From Opitutaceae bacterium UBA3033 (lineage in GTDB: Bacteria > Verrucomicrobiota > Verrucomicrobiia > Opitutales > Opitutaceae), in assembly GCA_002367815.1 (NCBI GenBank), contig DFDG01000126.1, forward strand, positions 1 to 11,874: a stretch of 11,874 nucleotides of DNA. The letters run 5' to 3'. Both the position numbers and the translations under genes were made by a program. Shown in pieces: positions 6,532-11,874 of this stretch (its first letter is position 1; each line of letters opens with the position of its first letter). Below the pieces are notes generated by a model. It saw only the letters and a list, made by a program, of their open reading frames with translations. It was not told the origin of the DNA and made no database searches.

Positions 6532-7068
6532 ATGAGTCGCATCGGCAAACAACCCGTAATAATTCCCGCCAAGGTCAAAGTCGACATTGTTGGACACACT
6601 GTCCATGTCGAAGGCCCCAAGGGTAAAATCTCCAAAACCTTTGCTCCGGTCGTCACGATCACGAGCGCAGATCAGCAAATATCAGTTGCTCCGATTGATG
6701 ATTCTCGCTTCTCGCGAGCGATGTTTGGCACTACCCGTTCCATCATCGCTGGGATGGTCAAGGGAGTCAGTGAAGGATTTTCCAAGGATCTCGAAATTCA
6801 GGGAGTAGGCTTCAAGGCCACTCTGAAGGGTAAACAAATCGATCTGGCTCTGGGTTACTCCCATCCAATTTTGATGGACATTCCTGATGGAATCAAAGTC
6901 ACCGTCGTTGATCAGACGAAAGTTAAGGTCGAAGGACCCGACAAACAACTTGTTGGTGCAGTGACTGCTGAAATCCGCAGTTATTATCCGCCTGAACCTT
7001 ATAAGGGCAAGGGTGTCCGTATCGTGGGCGAACGTGTCCGCCGTAAGGAAGGCAAGACGGTCGCTTAA
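6532..7068 (+). CDS. rplF: 50S ribosomal protein L6
   Basis: From the ATG the protein has 178 residues (E. coli 177). It begins MSRIGKQPVIIPAKVKVDI and consists of the two repeated alpha/beta domains of L6. The C-terminal domain carries LALGYSHPILMDIPDGIKV, VKVEGPDKQLVG and then PPEPYKGKGVRIVGERVRRK, the family signature. L6 binds 23S rRNA next to the sarcin-ricin loop in the factor-binding region. AAGGA at 6517-6521 supports the start 13 nt after rpsH. No anomaly is seen. Confidence 0.98.
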   Translation: MSRIGKQPVIIPAKVKVDIVGHTVHVEGPKGKISKTFAPVVTITSADQQISVAPIDDSRFSRAMFGTTRSIIAGMVKGVSEGFSKDLEIQGVGFKATLKGKQIDLALGYSHPILMDIPDGIKVTVVDQTKVKVEGPDKQLVGAVTAEIRSYYPPEPYKGKGVRIVGERVRRKEGKTVA

Positions 7069-7103
7069 CATAAATTGTAATCCACTTTTTCCGGGTCCCT
7101 CCC

Positions 7104-7466
7104 ATGAATACTATTCGCAAATCACTCCTCCTCCAGAAACGCCGCTGGAGAATTCGTAAAAAGATCATTGGCACTGCTCTTCGCCCACGCGTGTGCGTCA
7201 AATTCAGCTCCAAGCATATTTATGCCCAAGCTATCGATGACGACGCAGGTGCCACACTGGCATTTCTCTCCAGTCTTGATGCGGATCTGCGCAAGAAGAA
7301 ACTCTCTGCCAATATCGTTAGCGCCAAGGAGCTTGGCACTGCATTCGCTGTCAAGGCTGTGGCCGCTGGCATTAGCACAGTCGTATTTGACCGCTGTGGT
7401 GCCCGTTATCATGGCAAAGTAAAACAATTCGCCGATGCCGCCCGTGAGGGTGGTCTCAAATTTTAA
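7104..7466 (+). CDS. rplR: 50S ribosomal protein L18
   Basis: This 120-residue protein (E. coli 117) has the L18 layout: a basic N-terminus (RKSLLLQKRRWRIRKKI), RPRVCVKFSSKHIYAQAIDD, and the C-terminal FDRCGARYHGKVKQFADAAR followed by EGGLKF. L18 binds 5S rRNA with L5 and links it to the large subunit. The 35-nt gap upstream ends in TCCGGGTCCCTCCC before the ATG and contains no SD. rpsE follows after 9 nt. Confidence 0.97.
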   Translation: MNTIRKSLLLQKRRWRIRKKIIGTALRPRVCVKFSSKHIYAQAIDDDAGATLAFLSSLDADLRKKKLSANIVSAKELGTAFAVKAVAAGISTVVFDRCGARYHGKVKQFADAAREGGLKF

Positions 7467-7475
7467 GCTTAGCTC

Positions 7476-8078
7476 ATGAGCACCGATACCAAAACCACCA
7501 GTCCAGAAACGCAGACAGCAGCTCCGGCAAGCGCCCCGGCCGCACGGCCACAGCAACGGCGTGATGGCAACCGTGGCCCTCGCCGTGACAACCGTAGCCG
7601 CGATGCGGCTCCTTCTGACGGTCCTACGATGATCGAGAAGATCGTTTTCATCAATCGCTGTGCAAAAGTGGTCAAAGGTGGCCGCCGCTTCAGTTTCTCC
7701 GCGCTCTCCGTGGTGGGTGATGGGAAAGGCAAAATTGGTGTCGGTTACGGCAAAGCCAACGAAGTTCCCGATGCCATTCGCAAAAGCACCGCCCATGCCA
7801 ACAAGCACATGGTCACAGTTAAGATCAAGGGTGACACCATCCCCCATGAAGTCCTAGGTGAATATGACGGTGGCAAGGTGCTTTTACGTCCGGCTACAAC
7901 TGGAACTGGCCTGATCGCCGGTGGTGGCGTGCGCGCAGTTCTTGAAGCTGCTGGCGTCAAGAACGTGCTGACCAAATCATTGGGGTCTAAAAATCATATC
8001 GCAGTGGTAAATGCCACACTCCAAGCCCTGCTCAAACTTCGGCTGGCTGAAGATTACAAGGCGGCTCTAAAGACTTAA
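7476..8078 (+). CDS. rpsE: 30S ribosomal protein S5 with long N-terminal extension
   Basis: The S5 core starts near M52 (IEKIVFINRCAKVVKGGRRF) and has FSALSVVGDGKGKIGVGYGK, then GTGLIAGGGVRAVLEAAGVKN and KSLGSKNHIAVVNAT. This covers the double-stranded RNA-binding fold and the S5 C-terminal domain. S5 lies at the mRNA entry channel and affects decoding accuracy. The 200-residue product exceeds E. coli S5 (167). Residues 1-51 are Thr/Ala/Pro-rich and then Arg/Gln/Asn/Asp-rich, likely disordered. A start at the internal ATG (7629) would remove this region, but the ATG at 7476 sits 9 nt after rplR, leaves no long gap, and opens an uninterrupted frame. Neither start has a good SD. Confidence 0.95.
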   Translation: MSTDTKTTSPETQTAAPASAPAARPQQRRDGNRGPRRDNRSRDAAPSDGPTMIEKIVFINRCAKVVKGGRRFSFSALSVVGDGKGKIGVGYGKANEVPDAIRKSTAHANKHMVTVKIKGDTIPHEVLGEYDGGKVLLRPATTGTGLIAGGGVRAVLEAAGVKNVLTKSLGSKNHIAVVNATLQALLKLRLAEDYKAALKT

Positions 8079-8100
8079 TCCATTTAATAATAATCCGAGT

Positions 8101-8124
8101 CCTGTCAGTCACTGACTGTTCAGG
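8101..8124 (+). other. Hairpin in the vacant rpmD slot between rpsE and rplO
   Basis: A compact inverted repeat occupies the 69-nt gap. CCTG (8101-8104) pairs with CAGG (8121-8124), and inside a T/TT bulge CAGTCA (8106-8111) mirrors TGACTG (8113-8118) around a single C. The innermost pairs cannot form sterically, leaving roughly 4 + 4 bp with a small loop. No T run follows, so it is not an intrinsic terminator. It lies 23 nt before the rplO ATG and just before the rplO SD (GAGG, 8137-8140). Its role is unknown; mRNA stability or control of rplO translation are possibilities. Confidence 0.4.
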
Positions 8125-8147
8125 GCGACCCGAACCGAGGAATCAAA

Positions 8148-8594
8148 ATGAAACTACACGAACTTAAAAACGTTAAAGGCGCAATCCACCGTAAAAAACG
8201 GGTTGGTTGCGGCGAGGGTGGCGGCCATGGCAAAACTTCTGGCCGTGGTGGCAAAGGTCAGACCGCGCGATCCGGTGGCAGTATCCGCCCCGGCTTTGAA
8301 GGTGGCCAGATGCCTCTCTATCGCAAATTGCCCCAGCGCGGCTTTAACCAATTCAATTTCCGCACTGAAATTGCCATCGTCAACTTGGGTGACTTGGAGA
8401 GAATTGATCCCGCCGTTACTGAAGTCGATGCAGGCATCCTCTTTGTCAATGGGCTGATCCGCAAGGACGAGACCGCGGTAAAGATTCTCGGCACCGGTGA
8501 GATTACCCGGGCACTTAAAATTACGGCCACCAGATTTTCAGATTCGGCCAAGGCCAAGATTGAAAAGGCTGGGGGTCAGGCCATCGTCGCCTAA
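8148..8594 (+). CDS. rplO: 50S ribosomal protein L15
   Basis: This 148-residue protein (E. coli 144) begins MKLHELKNVKGAIHRKKRVG and continues with the glycine-rich, RNA-threading segment CGEGGGHGKTSGRGGKGQTA and RPGFEGGQMPLYRKLPQRGF. The globular C-terminal half ends in ATRFSDSAKAKIEKAGGQAI, the family signature region. L15 is a late assembly protein that reaches into 23S rRNA domains II and V. GAGG at 8137-8140, 7 nt before the ATG, marks the start. In most bacteria rpmD (L30) precedes this gene; here it does not. Confidence 0.98.
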   Translation: MKLHELKNVKGAIHRKKRVGCGEGGGHGKTSGRGGKGQTARSGGSIRPGFEGGQMPLYRKLPQRGFNQFNFRTEIAIVNLGDLERIDPAVTEVDAGILFVNGLIRKDETAVKILGTGEITRALKITATRFSDSAKAKIEKAGGQAIVA

Positions 8595-8600
8595 TGTAAA

Positions 8601-8623
8601 AGACGGATCATTACGCACCGTCT
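8601..8623 (+). other. Hairpin in the rplO-secY gap
   Basis: AGACGG (8601-8606) is an exact inverted match to CCGTCT (8618-8623), giving a 6-bp stem with an 11-nt loop starting 6 nt after the rplO stop. The sequence downstream is mixed rather than T-rich, so it is not a typical terminator. It could reduce read-through, or protect the 3' end of the ribosomal mRNA before secY. No SD precedes the secY ATG at 8658. Confidence 0.4.
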
Positions 8624-8657
8624 CAACTTACTTCACGACTTTAGCTTTTACTGAATA

Positions 8658-10154
8658 ATGTTCTCCGCTTTTACGAACTCCCTGAAGATTCCTGAGTTAC
8701 GGTCGCGCATCTTCTACACCTTGGCTTTGCTGTTTGTAGCTCGGGTAGCTGCGCATATTCCACTGCCAGGTATTGATCCCCATCCACTGCAGGAATTTTT
8801 CAAAGACCAGACGGCCAGTGGAGGTGGAGCATTGGTTGGGCTCTATAACATGTTTACGGGTGGGGCACTGATCAAAGGTGCCATTGCGGCGTTGGGTATC
8901 ATGCCTTATATCAGTGCTTCGATTATTTTTCAGCTGATGACGGCCGTAGTGCCGGCGTTGAGTCGATTGCAGCAGGAGGGTGATGTTGGTCGTCAGAAAC
9001 TGACCCAATATACCCGCTATGCGACCGTGTTGATCTGTATTGTGCAAGGTGCCTTGCTCATATTGGCTTTGGAGAATCCAGGCAGGTTGTTTCCGGGATA
9101 TGACCTCAATACCTACGGTCCTATTGTGATGGTGGGTAAGTTGGGGTTCCTGATTACTTCGGTGATATTTCTCACAGCTGGCACGATGTTGCTGATGTGG
9201 CTCGGAGAGCAGATAACCCAACGCGGTATCGGTAACGGCGTATCACTTTTGATTACCGTCGGCATTTTGGCTGATTTACCGGGTGCCGCCACAACTACAT
9301 ATCAGTTGTTTTTCGCCCCGATTGGCGTCGCCAGTTTGGGTCTGCCACAAGGAATTGTCATGGTCTTGTTATTTCTTCTTGTGACGATGGGAATCATTAT
9401 GGTGGTTCAGGGTCAGCGAAAAATCCCCGTGCAGTATGCCAAGAGAGTAGTAGGCAACAAAGTCATGGGTGGGCAGAGCTCTTTCCTGCCGCTCAAAGTT
9501 AATTATTCTGGCGTGATGCCGGTTATCTTTGCGAGTGCCATCCTGCTTTTTCCTCAACAAATTTTTTCACAGGTCGGTGCAGCATTTAACCTTAAGTTCC
9601 TGATTGATTTCTCCCAAAACCTCTTGCGAGGTCATTGGACTTATTACGCGATCTATACATCGCTGATTCTGTTCTTCAGTTACTTTTGGGTATCGGTTAT
9701 GTTCAAACCGGTCCAGATCGCCGATGATTTGAAGAAATATGGCGGCTATATTCCCGGAGTCCGTCCTGGTGAACCAACCGCTAAGTTTCTGGATTTCATC
9801 ATGACCCGCCTTACTTTGGCCGGTTCGGTGTTCCTGACCATCATAGCCGTGATGCCCGATGTGCTCCTGTTTGAATTAGCAGTGCCCCAACGTATCGCAA
9901 TTTTCTTTGGTGGCACCGGCATGCTGATCACGGTCGGGGTAATTCTTGATACCATGCGGCAAGTGGAAACCTTTCTTTTGCAGCGCCACTATGACGGGTT
10001 TCTTAAAAAGGGTCGCGTTCGAGCTCGCAGCACCAAGCAAAGCATGACTGGCGACGCTTTGAGCACGGAATCAGTGATGAAACTGGCTTTACCCATGTTG
10101 GTTATTTTCTTCATTGGCTTGGCTGCCTGGGCCATTCGAAACTTTGCACTTTAG
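8658..10154 (+). CDS. secY: Protein translocase channel subunit SecY, with extra C-terminal membrane segment
   Basis: SecY forms the inner-membrane channel for protein export and membrane insertion. The 498 residues contain the ten canonical segments, at about 18-36, 62-97 (plug region and TM2), 120-138, 154-182, 190-210, 226-252, 284-306, 325-349, 377-405 and 412-440. Signature parts are the MFTGGALIKGAIAALGIMPY stretch from residue 65, MWLGEQITQRGIGNGVSLLI at 180-199, and VQGQRKIPVQYAKR at 250-263, the cytosolic loop contacting ribosome or SecA. E. coli SecY has 443 residues and ends at the point matching about 458 here. The remaining 40 residues are a polar linker and a hydrophobic stretch (about 475-495) that looks like an eleventh helix. 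The gene lies after rplO, as usual. Confidence 0.97.
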   Translation: MFSAFTNSLKIPELRSRIFYTLALLFVARVAAHIPLPGIDPHPLQEFFKDQTASGGGALVGLYNMFTGGALIKGAIAALGIMPYISASIIFQLMTAVVPALSRLQQEGDVGRQKLTQYTRYATVLICIVQGALLILALENPGRLFPGYDLNTYGPIVMVGKLGFLITSVIFLTAGTMLLMWLGEQITQRGIGNGVSLLITVGILADLPGAATTTYQLFFAPIGVASLGLPQGIVMVLLFLLVTMGIIMVVQGQRKIPVQYAKRVVGNKVMGGQSSFLPLKVNYSGVMPVIFASAILLFPQQIFSQVGAAFNLKFLIDFSQNLLRGHWTYYAIYTSLILFFSYFWVSVMFKPVQIADDLKKYGGYIPGVRPGEPTAKFLDFIMTRLTLAGSVFLTIIAVMPDVLLFELAVPQRIAIFFGGTGMLITVGVILDTMRQVETFLLQRHYDGFLKKGRVRARSTKQSMTGDALSTESVMKLALPMLVIFFIGLAAWAIRNFAL

Positions 10155-10172
10155 TTCTTTACTGCGGTCGTG

Positions 10173-10592
10173 ATGACAGGCATGGTTGATCTTTTCTATA
10201 GTTTAGGCGTCTCCGCCAAAACCAAGTTGATATACCTAGGACCGACAAATTTACCTTTGTTGTCTTGGGTTCGTTCTTTGAATCTTGAGCACGTCTCTCC
10301 TACCGAATTGATGCGGTCGGAGATTTCGCGTCGTCGCAGTCACTTGACTAAGGACGAAACCACGCTGGCATGTATGCGGCGGTGGTTTTTTACGCGCAAA
10401 CCAGATGCGGGTTTTCTCCTGACGGACTTCCCGGCTACGCTGCTCCAAGCTAAAGTGCTTGATGAATGGTTGGAAGTTCGAGGTGAATCACTGCAAGGCG
10501 TTTATACCCCTGACTCAACATCCAATGATCTTATCGAGCATTATCGCACCCTCGGCCTTCTCATCGAAAAGCCGGAACTCGCCTCCGTATGA
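10173..10592 (+). CDS. Degenerate adenylate kinase-like protein (probable pseudoenzyme)
   Basis: This 139-residue protein sits where adk normally lies, between secY and map. Remnants of adenylate kinase are visible. KLIYLGPT (18-25) matches the first strand before the P-loop. SLNLEHVSPTELMRSEI (35-51) matches the Y-G-I-P-x-I-S-T-G-D-M-L-R segment, retaining R48. LTKDETTLACMRR matches L-V-x-D-E-L. GFLLTDFPAT (80-89) matches GFLLDGFPRT, and LIEHYRTLGLLIE (120-132) matches the C-terminal helix. The GxPGxGKGT P-loop with its lysine is missing, D84 and R88 (E. coli numbering) are Thr and Ala, and the LID with its arginines is deleted; E. coli Adk has 214 residues. Phosphotransfer is therefore unlikely. 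The frame is open and its stop overlaps map as ATGA. Starts at GTG 10170 or ATG 10182 are also possible; no SD is clear. Confidence 0.75.
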   Translation: MTGMVDLFYSLGVSAKTKLIYLGPTNLPLLSWVRSLNLEHVSPTELMRSEISRRRSHLTKDETTLACMRRWFFTRKPDAGFLLTDFPATLLQAKVLDEWLEVRGESLQGVYTPDSTSNDLIEHYRTLGLLIEKPELASV

Positions 10593-11359
10593 GTCTAATC
10601 AAATCTAATGATCAGATTGCCCGGATGCGCGACTCGTGCGCCATCGCCGCGGCGGTGCTTGTTAAACTCAAGTCACTGGTGCGGCCTGGGATTACTACAC
10701 AAGACTTGGACGAAGCTGGCCGCGACATAATGGCCGAATATGGAGCACGCAGTGCCGATTTTGGTTATCAAATCGGTTCACGACGGTATCCAGCACATAC
10801 CTGCATCTCAGTTAATGAGGAAGTCGTTCACGGCGTTCCCTCATTACGCCGCATCCTCCACGATGGTGATATCGTTTCACTTGATGTCACCGTGGAATAC
10901 AAAGGTTACATTGGCGACAATGCGATCACGATACCGGTCGGTGCAATTCATCCTCAGTTGGATAAACTTCTCCGTGTCACTGATGAATCCCTTGCGGTAG
11001 GTATCCGACAGGCCACGGTGGGAAACAGAATTGGTGATATTTCGCATGCCATCCAAACATTCGTTGAATCACACGGTTTCAGTGTCGTTCGCGATCTGGT
11101 AGGTCATGGGGTTGGTGAACAAATGCATGAACCACCTGAAATACCCAACTTCGGAAGACGCGGTACCGGCACTAAAATCAAACCAGGGATGACCTTGGCC
11201 ATCGAACCAATGGTCAATATCGGAGGTTACAGAACCAAAACATTATCCGATGGTTGGACTGTAGTTACGGCCGATAATTCTGCCTCTGCTCATTTTGAAC
11301 ACACTGTTCTGACGACCGATCAAGGTCCTGAAATTCTCACGGTTTCCAGTCCGGATTAA
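10589..11359 (+). CDS. map: Type I methionine aminopeptidase
   Basis: Map removes the N-terminal methionine from new proteins in the cytosol after deformylation. The 256-residue product is near the E. coli length (264) and has no N-terminal extension. All metal ligands of the pita-bread fold are visible: D99 (VSLDVTVEYKG), D110 (YIGDNAIT), H173 (LVGHGVGEQMHEPP), E206 (LAIEPM) and E237 (SAHFEHTVL). H81 (EEVVHGVP) matches the substrate-contacting histidine. The start ATG overlaps the stop of the adenylate kinase-like gene by four bases and no SD is evident, which suggests translational coupling. A 62-nt gap separates it from rpsM; infA and rpmJ, often found here, are absent. Confidence 0.97.
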   Translation: MSLIKSNDQIARMRDSCAIAAAVLVKLKSLVRPGITTQDLDEAGRDIMAEYGARSADFGYQIGSRRYPAHTCISVNEEVVHGVPSLRRILHDGDIVSLDVTVEYKGYIGDNAITIPVGAIHPQLDKLLRVTDESLAVGIRQATVGNRIGDISHAIQTFVESHGFSVVRDLVGHGVGEQMHEPPEIPNFGRRGTGTKIKPGMTLAIEPMVNIGGYRTKTLSDGWTVVTADNSASAHFEHTVLTTDQGPEILTVSSPD

Positions 11360-11421
11360 AACTGACAGTCGTTTTTCCCCTCTTCATATCTTTTCCAATT
11401 TAACTCTAAATCTAATCAAAC

Positions 11422-11796
11422 ATGCCACGTATCCTCGGTGTAGATATTCCCGCGAATAAAAAAGTCGCCTATTCCCTCCGTTATATAGCGGGAATCGGGC
11501 CTACCCGCGCTGACATCATTGTCAAAGAAGCCGGACTTAATCCTGATTTGCGCGCTAGTGAACTTGATGAAGAGCAAATGAACAAAGTGCTCGGCGTCAT
11601 CACCGAGCACAAATGGCTGCTAGAGGGTGATCTTCGCCGCGATCTGGCGGCTAACCTGAAGCGTCTTCAGGCTATCAATTGTTACCGTGGTATACGTCAT
11701 CGCCGCGGACTACCAGTGCGTGGTCAACGCACCAGCACGAACGCGCGGACCCGCAAGGGCTCTCGTAAAACTGTCGGCGTGACCAAAACCAAATAA
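11422..11796 (+). CDS. rpsM: 30S ribosomal protein S13
   Basis: This 124-residue protein (E. coli 118) begins MPRILGVDIPANKKVAYSLR and has the helix-hairpin-helix IAGIGPTRADIIVKEAGL. The C-terminal half carries RLQAINCYRGIRHRRGLPVR and then GQRTSTNARTRKG, the S13 signature, and a basic tail. S13 sits at the top of the 30S head, pairs with S19, and forms bridges to L5 and tRNA. It opens the alpha-operon part. No SD is seen; the A/T-rich leader contains CTAAA and CTAAT (11405-11416). Confidence 0.98.
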   Translation: MPRILGVDIPANKKVAYSLRYIAGIGPTRADIIVKEAGLNPDLRASELDEEQMNKVLGVITEHKWLLEGDLRRDLAANLKRLQAINCYRGIRHRRGLPVRGQRTSTNARTRKGSRKTVGVTKTK

Positions 11797-11808
11797 TCAA
11801 TTCAAGCC

Positions 11809-11874
11809 ATGGCCGAAGAAAAGTCCGATCCAAAATCTGAAAAACCCGTTGAGGCTACTGCCCCGACGGCTAAA
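11809..11874 (+). CDS. rpsK: Probable 30S ribosomal protein S11, N-terminal fragment (3' end outside window)
   Basis: An ATG 12 nt after rpsM opens a frame that runs to the window end: MAEEKSDPKSEKPVEATAP plus three residues. This Glu/Lys/Pro/Ala-rich start does not itself identify a family. The call rests on position, because rpsK follows rpsM in most bacteria, and on the charged N-terminal extensions known on some S11 proteins. The conserved S11 core would begin downstream of the window. No SD precedes the ATG, as for the other small-subunit genes here. Confidence 0.65.
   Translation, partial: MAEEKSDPKSEKPVEATAPTAK

Noticed and set aside
7122..7847. Minus-strand open frame of 241 codons across rplR and rpsE
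   Set aside because: It is long, but it spans two well-supported ribosomal genes and their junction in antisense, and its translation shows no family motif. Codon bias in ribosomal genes often leaves such frames open.
10170..10592. Calling this gene functional adenylate kinase from its position
   Set aside because: The P-loop, the R88 equivalent and the LID are missing, so position alone cannot support an active kinase.
11360..11380. Possible terminator after map: ACTGACAGT followed by a T run
   Set aside because: The inverted repeat leaves at most about three real pairs with a tiny loop and is not GC-rich, so it is too weak to call as a terminator.

Overview
The window is a stretch of bacterial chromosome carrying the fused S10-spc-alpha ribosomal protein cluster. 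All genes are on the + strand and packed closely, with gaps of 1 to 108 nt and two start/stop overlaps. It begins inside rplC (L3) and ends a few codons into a probable rpsK (S11). No RNA gene, mobile element, CRISPR array or convincing intrinsic terminator is visible, and no stretch over about 110 nt lacks a gene. Mixed use of Shine-Dalgarno (SD) sites, moderate GC, the L15 glycine-rich motif, a missing rpmD and the long S5, S17 and S11 tails fit the PVC group, most likely Verrucomicrobiota. That placement is an inference and was not tested by alignment.

Layout: the S10-operon part is rplC(partial)-rplD-rplW-rplB-rpsS-rplV-rpsC-rplP-rpmC-rpsQ (1-4382). The spc part is rplN-rplX-rplE-rpsN-rpsH-rplF-rplR-rpsE-[no rpmD]-rplO-secY (4428-10154). 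Next come the slot normally held by adk, then map (10173-11359), and the start of the alpha part, rpsM-rpsK (11422 to the end). The classical rpmD gene is absent from its slot, and infA and rpmJ are absent between map and rpsM. The gaps there are too small to hold them.

The genes build the ribosome (L2, L3, L4, L5, L6, L14, L15, L16, L18, L22, L23, L24, L29; S3, S5, S8, S11, S13, S14, S17, S19), form the protein-export channel (SecY) and remove the initiator methionine from new proteins (Map).

The most unusual gene is at 10173-10592. It occupies the adk position and still aligns with adenylate kinase, but it is only about 139 residues long. It has lost the P-loop, the catalytic arginine of the GFP-R motif and apparently the whole LID domain, yet its frame is open and its stop overlaps the map start as ATGA. 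It looks like a retained, non-catalytic adenylate kinase relative. Other points worth a second look are a SecY with an apparent eleventh membrane helix, a split in which all clear SD sites precede large-subunit genes and none precede small-subunit genes, a short L24, and a hairpin in the vacant rpmD slot.
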